A DNA stretch of 64,000 nucleotides from Bacteroides faecalis. Lineage in GTDB: Bacteria > Bacteroidota > Bacteroidia > Bacteroidales > Bacteroidaceae. Shown here piece after piece: positions 26,699 to 35,837 of this stretch. The notes beneath the pieces were generated by a model. The model was given only the letters and a program-made list of their open reading frames with translations. It did no database searches and was not told the origin of the DNA. The position numbers and the translations under genes were made by a program. The stretch lies in NCBI RefSeq assembly GCF_003865075.1, contig NZ_BHWB01000009.1, forward strand, positions 62,001-126,000. Reading direction: 5' to 3'. Each line of letters begins with the position of its first letter. The first letter of the stretch is position 1.

Positions 26699-27247
26699 CT
26701 ATCCGTTATTCATTATCCATTCTTTTACCTTTTTAGCCAACACGTTTTTGGCCCTAAATAGCTGAGAAGCTGATGATTTCTCATTGATACCCAATAATTG
26801 TGCAATTTCTTTATGAGATTTATCTTCAAAAGTATAAAGATTAAACACGGTACGATACCCAACGGGCAAATCTTTTACGAATTGCATTAATACCCCCTGT
26901 GGAATCAATTCTACAGTAGAAGCTTCCGGTTCTTCATAAACTTCCGGAACTTCTTCCAAAGTTGTCGATTGATTGATTACATCATTCTTACGAAGATATT
27001 GCAAAACGGTATTAACCATCACTCTCTCCATCCACGCCCTTAAGGAACCTTCACCTCTCCAAGTAAATTTATCGAAAGAACCGAATATTTTCAGAAAGCC
27101 ATCGTGAAGCAAATCCTGAGCTGTATCCCGATCGCCTGCATAGCGAAGACAGACACCAAGCATACGCCCCGCATACTGCTCATACAGTTCCTTGCGGGCT
27201 CGATTATTGCCTTGCCTACATTGTTCCGACAACTCAAATTCTTCCAT
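26699..27247 (-). CDS. ECF-type RNA polymerase sigma factor
   Basis: A 182-residue sigma-70-family factor. Region 2 is clear (ARKELYEQYAGRMLGVCLRYAGDRDTAQDLLHDGFLKIFGSFDKFTWRGEGSLRAWMERVMVNTV). Region 4 is the helix-turn-helix DLPVGYRTVFNLYTFEDKSHKEIAQLLGINEKSSASQLFRAKNVLAKKV. The ATG at 27247 (MEEFELSEQ) is preferred to 27259. It leads a two-gene operon with the membrane-anchored beta-barrel protein, its likely regulator. The 'SSASQL' in the recognition helix is characteristic of this Bacteroidota ECF group. Confidence 0.92.
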   Translation of the reverse strand: MEEFELSEQCRQGNNRARKELYEQYAGRMLGVCLRYAGDRDTAQDLLHDGFLKIFGSFDKFTWRGEGSLRAWMERVMVNTVLQYLRKNDVINQSTTLEEVPEVYEEPEASTVELIPQGVLMQFVKDLPVGYRTVFNLYTFEDKSHKEIAQLLGINEKSSASQLFRAKNVLAKKVKEWIMNNG

Positions 27248-27425
27248 TATCTTAAACACGTGTTTATTCTAAAAATGCGGTAAAGATAGAAATACTGCAT
27301 AGAGAGAACAACTTTTTCGCAACTTTTGTTTCTTTAACAGATTCAAATGCAATATTTACCATTCTCCTGCATTTCTTAGATACTAAATAAAAAGCAGTAA
27401 TACAAATCTAAAACTTACAAAGTAT

Positions 27426-28139
27426 ATGAAGAATTTAAAGTTCATAGTATTTATCTTTGCTGTAATAACCGCCATTCCTTTCTTACAGTCATGTGAAGAT
27501 GATGATACTCCCACCAATTTATTGGCCATCAGTACTATTAACACAATTCAGGACAGCAAGGATTTTTACTTTACCCTAGATGATGGAAAGACTATGTTTC
27601 CAAGCAATCCTCAAGGAATGGGAGCCAAAGAATACGAAGATGGACAGCGTGCTTTTGTTATTTTCAATAAACTGGACGATCCCGTCAATGGCTATGACTA
27701 TAATATACAGGTAAAACGTATCCAGGAAATTTTGACAAAAGAGATTATTACAATAGACGAAGATGAAAATACAGAAGAGAAGATAGGAGATAATGACATT
27801 AATACTACGTACATGTGGATTACGCAGGATAACAAATACCTGACCATTGAGTTCCAGTATTATGGGACACATACCGAAGACAAAAAACATTTCCTGAATC
27901 TGGTTATCAACCCGTCAGATGAACACCCCACAGCAGATAGTGATAACGATTATATTAATCTGGAGTTCCGTCACAACAACGAAGGTGATTATCCCGAACA
28001 TTTAGGTGAAGGATACGTATCATTCAAACTGGACAAAATAAAAGATCAAATAGAAGGAAAGAAAGGATTAAGAATTCGTGTCAATACTATTAACAACGGA
28101 ATAAGGTATTATGAAGTGAAGTTTCCTTCGGAAAAATAA
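27426..28139 (+). CDS. NigD-like lipoprotein
   Basis: A 237-residue envelope lipoprotein. The signal peptide ends in LQSCEDDD: the Cys is the lipidation site, and the acidic run after it fits the surface-export signal of Bacteroides lipoproteins. Two beta-rich domains follow (about 35-110 and 125-235), as in the NigD-like family. The family is named after a gene of a bacteriocin operon, but its molecular role is unknown. Transcribed alone, divergent from the sigma operon, with a terminator behind it. Confidence 0.8.
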   Translation: MKNLKFIVFIFAVITAIPFLQSCEDDDTPTNLLAISTINTIQDSKDFYFTLDDGKTMFPSNPQGMGAKEYEDGQRAFVIFNKLDDPVNGYDYNIQVKRIQEILTKEIITIDEDENTEEKIGDNDINTTYMWITQDNKYLTIEFQYYGTHTEDKKHFLNLVINPSDEHPTADSDNDYINLEFRHNNEGDYPEHLGEGYVSFKLDKIKDQIEGKKGLRIRVNTINNGIRYYEVKFPSEK

Positions 28140-28189
28140 ATCAAAGTACATGAAAAACACCCTTATTTATAATTTGTAATATATATGTG

Positions 28190-28222
28190 AGAGGACGGTT
28201 GTTGCGATAACAATCGCCCTCT
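28190..28222. terminator. Terminator after the NigD-like gene
   Basis: AGAGGACGGTTGT pairs imperfectly with ACAATCGCCCTCT, followed by ATTTGTATTTTG. Lies between converging genes. Confidence 0.7.
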
Positions 28223-28279
28223 ATTTGTATTTTGTCTCTCAAGATATGAGATCAATGACATTTTTTTCATTCAAGCTTT

Positions 28280-29206
28280 TTAAAGCAGATATTGAACAGA
28301 TTGTAGAGACAACATGTTTTTAGGGATTGCAGCCTGTATCTCTTCTTTTAACACATTGAGCAAACTATACCGTATAAAGTCTTTGCTCGTCACCAACACT
28401 ATCTGTCGGGTAGGACGAGGAATGGCAAAGGGACGTACAAGTTCTCGCTGCTCTTCAGATAGTTGTGCAACAGCCAATTCGGGAATAAAAGTAATTCCTT
28501 TCCCGCTTTCAACCATTCGCATAAATGTCTCCATACTTCCAAGATGATACGCCATTTGACTAACTTTTACAGCTTCTATCTGACAAAAGCGGATGAGTTG
28601 GTCACGAAAACAATGCCCTTCATCCAACAGCCAAAGTCGCTCACCTGTGATATCAGACGTACGAATCACCTCATGCTTGAATAATGGTTCTTTTTTCGAC
28701 ACATATCCATAGAACTGCTCATAAAATAGTGTTTCTTCCATCAAAAAAGAATCTTCCAACTTATTAGCAATGATTCCTGCATCAATATCTCCTGAATGTA
28801 GTGCTTGTTGAATATCCTGTGTCTTCATCTCAGTAACACGAATATCTAATTCCGGATACTTCTCCATCAGTTGGGGAAAGAAACGGGGTAACAAATAAGG
28901 AGCAATAGTAGGCAATACTCCTAAACGAAACACACCAGTTAGTGTCTGCTTCTCTTCACTAATAATTTCCTTTACTTGAGCTGCCTGTGCCAAAATAATC
29001 CTCGCTTGGCTAATAACCTTCTCTCCGATAGCTGTCGGGCAAACTGGTTGCATTGTCCTATCAAACAACTTCACCCCCAATTCATCTTCCAATTTCTGAA
29101 TCATAGCACTCAGTGTTGGTTGTGTCACCCTACAATACTCTGCAGCCCGAGCAAAATGGCGAAACTGATCCACCGCTAAGATATACTCCAATTGTTGTAT
29201 CGTCAT
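28280..29206 (-). CDS. oxyR: Peroxide-responsive LysR-type regulator OxyR
   Basis: Activates antioxidant genes when oxidised by hydrogen peroxide. The 308-residue LysR protein has an N-terminal winged helix (MTIQQLEYILAVDQFRHFARAAEYCRVTQPTLSAMIQKLEDELGVKLFDR) and a periplasmic-binding-like effector domain. That domain carries the redox pair in GHCFRDQLIRFCQ, two cysteines nine residues apart, the E. coli C199/C208 arrangement. It is divergent from dps across 160 bp that hold both promoters and an ATAG-N7-CTAT site, the usual OxyR regulon layout. Confidence 0.93.
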   Translation of the reverse strand: MTIQQLEYILAVDQFRHFARAAEYCRVTQPTLSAMIQKLEDELGVKLFDRTMQPVCPTAIGEKVISQARIILAQAAQVKEIISEEKQTLTGVFRLGVLPTIAPYLLPRFFPQLMEKYPELDIRVTEMKTQDIQQALHSGDIDAGIIANKLEDSFLMEETLFYEQFYGYVSKKEPLFKHEVIRTSDITGERLWLLDEGHCFRDQLIRFCQIEAVKVSQMAYHLGSMETFMRMVESGKGITFIPELAVAQLSEEQRELVRPFAIPRPTRQIVLVTSKDFIRYSLLNVLKEEIQAAIPKNMLSLQSVQYLL

Positions 29207-29248
29207 ATCTTCTATCTTATTAGATTATCTATCATGATTTATAGTTTC

Positions 29249-29315
29249 ATAGAAATCATCTATGCAAAGATAGAAATTTTCAGTTTGACACGAAGCATTT
29301 TCCGCCCTATCTTTG
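29249..29315. promoter_or_regulatory. oxyR/dps divergent control region with a putative OxyR site
   Basis: The dps promoter is near perfect: TTTG (29284-29287), 20 nt, then TATCTTTG (29308-29315). oxyR has a minus-strand TATCTTTG at 29265-29272. Between that box and the oxyR gene lies ATAG-N7-CTAT (29249-29263), the half-site pattern known for OxyR. This fits autoregulation of oxyR and control of dps. Confidence 0.65.
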
Positions 29316-29368
29316 TCGTACAGAAAAAAAAAGAAAAACGAGTATAAATCATTAAAAAAGAAAAGAAC

Positions 29369-29845
29369 ATGAAAACTTTAGCATTAATCAAATTGAATGA
29401 ATCAGGAGCCAATAACGTAGTAGCATCTTTGCAACAACTATTAGCGGACTTCCAAGTGTATTACACCAACCTCCGCGGTTTCCACTGGAACATCAAAGGA
29501 CATGATTTCTTTGTACTTCACAGTCAATTCGAAAAAATGTATGATAACACTGCAGAAAAAGTAGATGAAATCGCAGAACGTATCTTAATGTTGGGTGGAA
29601 CTCCCGCAAATAAATTCAGTGACTATCTGAAAGTCGCCAATATCAACGAGGTTGATAAAATAAGTAATGGTGAACAAGCATTAGAAAATATTCTGGATTC
29701 TATCAGTTACTTGATTGGTGAAGAACGTAAAATCCTATCAATAGCTTCCCAAGCCGGAGATGAGGTAACTGTTTCAATGATGAGCGATTACTTGAAGGAA
29801 CAGGAAAAACTAGTCTGGATGCTGGCTGCTTATAATAACAAGTAA
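29369..29845 (+). CDS. dps: Dps ferritin-like DNA-protecting protein
   Basis: Forms a 12-subunit shell that oxidises and stores iron and protects DNA during oxidative stress. The 158-residue product shows the Dps ferroxidase signature: FQVYYTNLRGFHWNIKGHDFFVLHSQFEKMYDNTAEKVDEIAERILMLGG, with the His, the Asp and the DEIAER ligands. Single gene, strong promoter, own terminator, divergent from oxyR, so peroxide induction is expected. Confidence 0.97.
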   Translation: MKTLALIKLNESGANNVVASLQQLLADFQVYYTNLRGFHWNIKGHDFFVLHSQFEKMYDNTAEKVDEIAERILMLGGTPANKFSDYLKVANINEVDKISNGEQALENILDSISYLIGEERKILSIASQAGDEVTVSMMSDYLKEQEKLVWMLAAYNNK

Positions 29846-29888
29846 GAGAGCATATCTTTACTTCATCGAAACAATTAACCGATCATTG

Positions 29889-29927
29889 AACGCAGATTCT
29901 CAAAAGGGATCTGCGTTCCTATTTTTT
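29889..29927 (+). terminator. Terminator after dps
   Basis: AACGCAGAT (29889-29897) pairs with ATCTGCGTT (29909-29917), followed by CCTATTTTTTAT. Confidence 0.85.
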
Positions 29928-30013
29928 ATAAGACCTTTTTATAGTTCCTATTCAATCGATTCAATTTCCTATATTAGCCAGTGAATAACTTTCATGTTAT
30001 CAGTCAGCCCCTA

Positions 30014-31126
30014 CTAACATATTTCTATATCCTGTGATAATCTCATCTTCTTCGCTAAATCACGACAGGCCTTGCGATCTATTTTTCCATTTTCAGTTTG
30101 TGGGATTTGCTCCACACTATAAATGTATTTAGGACAATAATAGAGAGGTAACATCGACTTTATTTTATTTTCTAATTCTTCTGTATTTGACAGCTGCATG
30201 GTCAATAATGTCACAGCTTGTCCCAAACGGCTATCAGGTACTGAAGTTATAACAAATGGTTCGGGGATCAATGAATGAAGTTTCTTTTCTACTTCCTCTG
30301 CTTGTATTTTAATCCCGCCACTATTGATAACATTATCTTTCCTACCCAAAATTGTAAAACTCCCGTCCGAATAAATACACGCTATATCATTCGTATACAA
30401 TATGTCATTACACACTAAAGGGGCTTCGATCACTAATGTATTTTCCTGAGATAAAGAGAGTTTTACCGAATCAAAAGGATAATAATGTTCCGAAGCTAAT
30501 TTTCCACTGAGTTGTCGAAGGGCGATATGAGATAAAGTCTCCGTCATACCATAGGTAGAATAGACTGCTCCCGGAAGATTTTTAATTTCGGTTGCCAAGG
30601 AGTTATCTATTGCGCCTCCACCTATTATTAAAATATCGATTTGTTCTAATCGTTTGCGTTCTTCTTCTTTTTGAAGAGTATTATATACCTGCAAAGGAAC
30701 CATCGCTGCAAACCTTAATGGTTCCTTCACATCTGCCAACGGATGACCGGAAGCCGGACGAACTATTAAATTCAAACCTGCAACCAAAGAACGTACGACT
30801 ACCATCATTGCTCCAATATAGCGGAGATTCATACAAAGCAATGTCGTATCACCTGACTGTAAGTTCAAATACTCACAAGTCAGCCGAGCACTTTGCATCA
30901 TTTGGTCTTTACAAACTAATAACTTTTTGGGTACCCCCGTAGAACCAGAGGTATGAACCACTAAAGTAGGAGAATCATCAAACCATTCATTCAAGAATAA
31001 TAGTAATTCCCAAATGGCGCGAGGAAATTCCTTTTCACCTCTTTCTATCAGACTGCTAATATCTTTGGAAGTATATTTTCTCCCGTCCAGCAGTAAACTC
31101 TGTTTCTGTCGATCAAATATCATCAT
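30014..31126 (-). CDS. menE: o-Succinylbenzoate-CoA ligase
   Basis: Adenylates o-succinylbenzoate and transfers it to CoA in menaquinone synthesis. The 370-residue product is a short ANL-superfamily enzyme. It has the P-loop LVVHTSGSTGVPKKL, the YSTYGMTET motif, the hinge-region LGRKDNVINSGGIKIQAEEVEKKL, and the C-terminal catalytic Lys in QTENGKIDRK. Length is shorter than in proteobacteria but usual for Bacteroides MenE. Last gene of the men operon; its start overlaps the menC stop by 4 bp. Confidence 0.92.
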   Translation of the reverse strand: MMIFDRQKQSLLLDGRKYTSKDISSLIERGEKEFPRAIWELLLFLNEWFDDSPTLVVHTSGSTGVPKKLLVCKDQMMQSARLTCEYLNLQSGDTTLLCMNLRYIGAMMVVVRSLVAGLNLIVRPASGHPLADVKEPLRFAAMVPLQVYNTLQKEEERKRLEQIDILIIGGGAIDNSLATEIKNLPGAVYSTYGMTETLSHIALRQLSGKLASEHYYPFDSVKLSLSQENTLVIEAPLVCNDILYTNDIACIYSDGSFTILGRKDNVINSGGIKIQAEEVEKKLHSLIPEPFVITSVPDSRLGQAVTLLTMQLSNTEELENKIKSMLPLYYCPKYIYSVEQIPQTENGKIDRKACRDLAKKMRLSQDIEIC

Positions 31127-32148
31127 TTACAATACCACAGACAATCTTTTCTTATCTCAAGCGGCATCTCTACATTATCCGTAAAAAGCAAACCTGTCCC
31201 CAACCCTTGCGGCAATGGATTATGGAAAATTGAACACCATTGTGCGATAGCATTTAAACCTATGTTCGATTCCAAAGCAGAAGTAATCCACCAACCTATT
31301 TGTTGTTTTTCCGCTTCAGCAATCCACTCTCCTCCCCCAATCATTCCTCCATGAAGTGAAGGCTTGAGAATAATATATTGCGGATGAATAACAGATAGAA
31401 GTTTTTGTTTCTTCTCTATGGTGTTAAGACCTATCAATTCCTCATCCAAAGCTATCGGCAGCGGAGACTCAGAAGTTAGACGAGCCATTTCTTCCCACTG
31501 TCCGGCACGAATAGGCTGTTCGATAGAATGCAAATCAAGTTCAGACAGACGTTTTAGTTTTTCCATTGCATCAGCCGGAGAAAATGCTCCATTTGCATCT
31601 ACACGCAATTCGATTTCTTTGGAAGAGAAGTGAGCACGAATATGACGAAGTAATGCCAATTCTTCGTCAAAATTGATAGCACCTATTTTTAGTTTGATAC
31701 ATCGGAACCCTATTTCCATTTTTTTTTCTATCTGCTCAAGCATCTTTTTAGAATCCCCCATCCAGATAAGTCCATTGATAGGAATCCCAACTTTTCCACG
31801 AGAGAAATCAGTATCCCATAAAGCCCAATCACCGATAAAGAAATGTCTGGTAGCTGTTTCCAAACCAAAAAGAATGGAAGGATAATCCCTTAATGCCTCT
31901 ACATCCAATCTTCCTCCTTGCTGTTCTATTTTTCGACATATATCTGCCAGAATCTGTTCATAATCAGGAACATCATCACAACTTAAGTTAGGTAATGGTG
32001 CACATTCACCTATCCCTATCCGATTTGGAAATTCAGAAGACGTGAAATGAAGATACCAAACCTTCCGAGTAGTATATACTCCTCGTGAGGTACCAGCCGG
32101 CTGCTTAAAATGAAGCAACCGGGGAATAATGTCAATTTTGCAATCCAT
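31123..32148 (-). CDS. menC: o-Succinylbenzoate synthase
   Basis: Enolase-superfamily dehydratase that makes o-succinylbenzoate from SHCHC. The 341-residue product shows the barrel's catalytic Lys in CIKLKIG, the metal ligands in LRVDANGAFS, IEQPI and IALDEEL, and the second Lys in IILKPSLHGG. Lies between menB (30 bp gap) and menE (4-bp overlap). Confidence 0.93.
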   Translation of the reverse strand: MDCKIDIIPRLLHFKQPAGTSRGVYTTRKVWYLHFTSSEFPNRIGIGECAPLPNLSCDDVPDYEQILADICRKIEQQGGRLDVEALRDYPSILFGLETATRHFFIGDWALWDTDFSRGKVGIPINGLIWMGDSKKMLEQIEKKMEIGFRCIKLKIGAINFDEELALLRHIRAHFSSKEIELRVDANGAFSPADAMEKLKRLSELDLHSIEQPIRAGQWEEMARLTSESPLPIALDEELIGLNTIEKKQKLLSVIHPQYIILKPSLHGGMIGGGEWIAEAEKQQIGWWITSALESNIGLNAIAQWCSIFHNPLPQGLGTGLLFTDNVEMPLEIRKDCLWYCK

Positions 32149-32178
32149 TTTACTAAATGCGCAAATTTGAATGTTATT

Positions 32179-33003
32179 TTATGGGAATTTGGGATATTGT
32201 TTAAAATTAGGCTTACGTTTCTCCAAAAAAGCATTCTTTCCTTCTTGAGCCTCGTCAGTCAAATAGTAAAGTAAAGTTGCATCACCAGCTAATTCTTGAA
32301 TACCGGACTGACCATCCAATTCAGCATTTAAACCAGCTTTAATCATTCGCAATGCTAACGGACTAAGCATCCTCATTTCCTCCGCCCATTGAACATATTC
32401 ATCTTCTAACTTTTCCAAAGGAACAACCTTATTTACCAATCCCATATCTAACGCTTCCTGTGCATTATATTTGCGGCAAAGGAACCAGATTTCACGTGCT
32501 TTTTTTTGACCGACCACACGTGCTAAATAAGAAGCTCCGAATCCTGCATCAAAACTACCGACACGAGGACCTGTCTGTCCGAAAATAGCATTTTCTGAAG
32601 CAATGGACAAATCACACACCACATGAAGTACATGACCGCCGCCAATAGCAAATCCATTTACTGCGGCAATTACAGGTTTTGGAATACTACGGATTTGCTT
32701 CTGCACATCCAATACACTTAAACGAGGTATTCCATCCTTTCCAATATAACCACCACGTCCTTTTACATTCTGGTCACCACCGGAACAAAAAGCTTTATCA
32801 CCTGCACCTGTAATCACAACAACATCAATATCCGCCTCTTCTCGACAGATGCGTAGCGCATCACTCATCTCAGCTGTAGTTGTGGGAGTAAATGCATTCC
32901 GATAACGTTCCCGATTAATCGTTATACGAGCAATTCCATTATAATAATCAAAAAGAATATCTTCATATTCTCTGATAGTAGTCCATTCTCTTTGTTCTGG
33001 CAT
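32179..33003 (-). CDS. menB: 1,4-Dihydroxy-2-naphthoyl-CoA synthase
   Basis: Crotonase-fold enzyme that closes the naphthoquinone ring by Dieckmann cyclisation of OSB-CoA. The 274-residue product has [20 protein letters not shown], the oxyanion-hole loop [16 protein letters not shown], and [21 protein letters not shown]. The C-terminal [16 protein letters not shown] is the hallmark end of MenB. It lies 3 bp behind menD. Confidence 0.96.
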   Translation of the reverse strand: MPEQREWTTIREYEDILFDYYNGIARITINRERYRNAFTPTTTAEMSDALRICREEADIDVVVITGAGDKAFCSGGDQNVKGRGGYIGKDGIPRLSVLDVQKQIRSIPKPVIAAVNGFAIGGGHVLHVVCDLSIASENAIFGQTGPRVGSFDAGFGASYLARVVGQKKAREIWFLCRKYNAQEALDMGLVNKVVPLEKLEDEYVQWAEEMRMLSPLALRMIKAGLNAELDGQSGIQELAGDATLLYYLTDEAQEGKNAFLEKRKPNFKQYPKFP

Positions 33004-33006
33004 AAT

Positions 33007-34674
33007 CTATTTTTGTTTTAATTGATAATAATAATCTTTCAAAATACGTGCATCTTTGTTCTTGTTCGTAAAAACTTCCATCAATACAGGCCGATCCATT
33101 GCTTCCGGTAGAGTAAACACTTTCATTGCTTCCGTTAATTGTTCATCATTTTCTGCATACAGATATAAGAAGCCACGTTCCTCTGCCCACCCTTTAGCAG
33201 ATGTTTTATGAATAGCGGTGATAAACTTATGAGAGGTCCCTGACATATCTAGTCCAGGCAAGGTATGAAATATCTCCCCTCCTCCGTTGTTCAGCAAAAG
33301 AATACGTAAATTGGGACGTAAATTGTTACTCCATAAAGCATTCATATCATAAAAGAAACTTAAATCGCCAATAGCTACAAAGTTCAATTTGTCCGAACAG
33401 GCCGCATAGCCTACGGCAGTGGAAAGAGAGCCTTCAATGCCACTTGTCCCTCGATTACAACAGACTTCAATCGTTGAAGGTACAGCGTATAATTGTGCAT
33501 AACGTACAACAGAACTATTTGCCAAATGTAAAGCACACGATTCAGGTAAGGATTTAATCAATGCTCCTATGGCAGACATTTCCGAATAAGCAAAATTGGG
33601 TTCGGGAATTATTTTACAATAATTCTCCCATACAAGTGGATATCCGGGGGTACGGTTATCCAGAAATCCGGCTATTTTTTCCAAAAACTCAAAAGGATCC
33701 ATCTCAATGATAGTAGTCAGAGAGCCATATAAATCTATGACTTCCCCATCCGGAGAGACATGCCAATGTTCCTTAGGCGGATGCTGGCGCAAGAATTTCT
33801 TTAATCGTTTCGAAACGACATGTCCACCATAAGTAATCAGAAGTTCAGGAGTCATCTGATCTATCTTTTCTTCAGGCATCGCATAAAGAGCAGCATCAAA
33901 GTTCTTCACAGGAATACCAGGAGTCGTCTGATTTCCGATATGTTCCGTTAGCCACGCAAAATGTCTATACAACAACTTTGTATGTTTTTTCTCAAATAGA
34001 TAAATCAGATTCATCTGACCTACAATTACCATCCGCTTATTGTATTTATTCAGACGATCAATCAAATCATTATAGTCTCTATCGTAAACGTTTAATCCCT
34101 GATAACGAGTGATAACCCTTACTTGCGGAAGTGAATCTTCAGTAAACTGAAACAAAGGTTCAGAAATAGGAATATTAATGTGTACCGGACCTTTTCCATG
34201 ATGATTAGTCTCCAAAAGGGCCTCATTGATAAGACGATTACAATACCATTCATCTTCTTCCGAATTAATTTCCGGAAGATTCACAGACTTCTTTACTAAT
34301 GACTGAAAAACACCAGGTTGTGGCAATGTCTGACCATCCATTTGTCCAATCCAGGAAGCAGGACGGTCGGCAGAAATAACGACTAAAGGAATATTCTGGT
34401 AATACGCTTCTGCCACAGCCGGATGCAGATTCAGCAATGCTGTACCCGAAGTGCAACAGATAGCGGCTGGACGACCACCATTAAGAGTCAGTCCAATAGC
34501 AAAGTAACCTGCACTTCGTTCATCTGTCATTGAATAACAACTGAAATTCGGATGAGTGGATAGAGTATGCACAATAGGTGCGTTACGACTACCCGGACAT
34601 AAAACGACCTTTGTAATCCCATACGCTTCCAGTAGCGCAACCAATTGAAGTATATTTTTCTTATCTGTATACAT
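33007..34674 (-). CDS. menD: SEPHCHC synthase
   Basis: Thiamine-diphosphate enzyme that joins 2-oxoglutarate-derived succinic semialdehyde to isochorismate, the first committed step of menaquinone synthesis. The 555-residue product starts with the pyrimidine-binding domain ([34 protein letters not shown] holds the catalytic Glu). It continues through a central domain to the pyrophosphate-binding motif ([20 protein letters not shown] and [16 protein letters not shown]). 59 bp after menF. Confidence 0.95.
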   Translation of the reverse strand: MYTDKKNILQLVALLEAYGITKVVLCPGSRNAPIVHTLSTHPNFSCYSMTDERSAGYFAIGLTLNGGRPAAICCTSGTALLNLHPAVAEAYYQNIPLVVISADRPASWIGQMDGQTLPQPGVFQSLVKKSVNLPEINSEEDEWYCNRLINEALLETNHHGKGPVHINIPISEPLFQFTEDSLPQVRVITRYQGLNVYDRDYNDLIDRLNKYNKRMVIVGQMNLIYLFEKKHTKLLYRHFAWLTEHIGNQTTPGIPVKNFDAALYAMPEEKIDQMTPELLITYGGHVVSKRLKKFLRQHPPKEHWHVSPDGEVIDLYGSLTTIIEMDPFEFLEKIAGFLDNRTPGYPLVWENYCKIIPEPNFAYSEMSAIGALIKSLPESCALHLANSSVVRYAQLYAVPSTIEVCCNRGTSGIEGSLSTAVGYAACSDKLNFVAIGDLSFFYDMNALWSNNLRPNLRILLLNNGGGEIFHTLPGLDMSGTSHKFITAIHKTSAKGWAEERGFLYLYAENDEQLTEAMKVFTLPEAMDRPVLMEVFTNKNKDARILKDYYYQLKQK

Positions 34675-34733
34675 AGGAATATCAATTATTACTTAACTTA
34701 CTTATTTTACAATCACCAATGAAAAGACCTTTT

Positions 34734-35837
34734 TCAGGGAAGAGCTGGAGTAAGTCTCCGCATAGTTTGGAGTTTTTTTTCTGTTTCCTGCCATTCATCA
34801 TTCAGTTCAGAGGAAGCTAAAAGTCCTCCCCCGGCATAAAATGTCAGAGTCTCTTTACCAACTTGCATACAACGCAAATTCACATACAAATCAGTTCGTC
34901 CATCGGGATCAAGCCATCCTATAAATCCGGAATAATAACTGCGGTCATACCCCTCATTATCTAATATAAAACGGTACGCTTCTTCTTTTGGAAGTCCACA
35001 AACAGCAGGAGTCGGATGTAACACATTCAAGAGTTCTCCCAGAGTCTCACTATTCTTTAAAGAAAACAGGAAATCCGTCTTCAAATGTGACAAAGCACCT
35101 GCATAAGCAGGATAAGGTCCGTTTTCAGTGGCTCGAATTCCTAACGAAAGCAGTTGATGACGAATATACGATGTCACATAATCCTGTTCCTTCCGGTTCT
35201 TATCATCCCATATTTGCGGAAGTTTTCCGTCTTGCAATGGCTGAGTTCCTGCTAAAGCCACTGTATTCCATTCTTTTTTTTCTCCAGATAATAGAATCTC
35301 GGGGGTGCTCCCCAACCAAATACCAGTTTGAGGAGTATAACATAAATATATATATGAATGCACATAACGCCGGCAAGCAATCCGAAAAGCAGTTAATGGA
35401 GAAAATTCGGATATTTTCTTAATGGTCAAACAACGTGAAAGCACAAGCTTATCGAAAGTATGATTGCTCAATGCCTCTATAAAAGTATGAAAGCATGTTG
35501 CATATTCCTCAGAACAAGAAGCCAAAAATGATTCCTCCTCTGAAGGAAACACAGAAAAATCATCCGGATTGATTCCATCTTCAATAGGCAAAGGCTGTCC
35601 CGGCAGCTCTGATTGTATTAATACAATAGGGCATGCCTCACTTACATGAAAAGGTGCGATTACAAATCCTCTTTGTCTATCCAAATCCTTCACATCATAA
35701 ATCAAGCAAACTTTGCCGGTCGTTTGTGTCAAAAAGCGGGGATACTCCTCTCCTGGAATACGATAAAGAGCAAACGGCTGTTTACGCTGAATAAATGCAT
35801 CAATAGTTGTCAAGTTCCTTATTTCTTCGTGGGTCAT
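34734..35837 (-). CDS. menF: Isochorismate synthase
   Basis: Chorismate-binding enzyme that turns chorismate into isochorismate for menaquinone. The 367-residue product shows the family core: KLVLSRC near residue 140, SYIYLCYTPQTGIWLGSTPEILL, VALAGTQPL, the metal-binding KNRKEQDYVTSYIRHQL, LHPTPAVCGLPKEEAYRFI and FYAGGGLLASSELNDEWQETEKKL. Its ATG overlaps the stop of the HAD/thioesterase gene by 4 bp. Confidence 0.93.
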   Translation of the reverse strand: MTHEEIRNLTTIDAFIQRKQPFALYRIPGEEYPRFLTQTTGKVCLIYDVKDLDRQRGFVIAPFHVSEACPIVLIQSELPGQPLPIEDGINPDDFSVFPSEEESFLASCSEEYATCFHTFIEALSNHTFDKLVLSRCLTIKKISEFSPLTAFRIACRRYVHSYIYLCYTPQTGIWLGSTPEILLSGEKKEWNTVALAGTQPLQDGKLPQIWDDKNRKEQDYVTSYIRHQLLSLGIRATENGPYPAYAGALSHLKTDFLFSLKNSETLGELLNVLHPTPAVCGLPKEEAYRFILDNEGYDRSYYSGFIGWLDPDGRTDLYVNLRCMQVGKETLTFYAGGGLLASSELNDEWQETEKKLQTMRRLTPALP

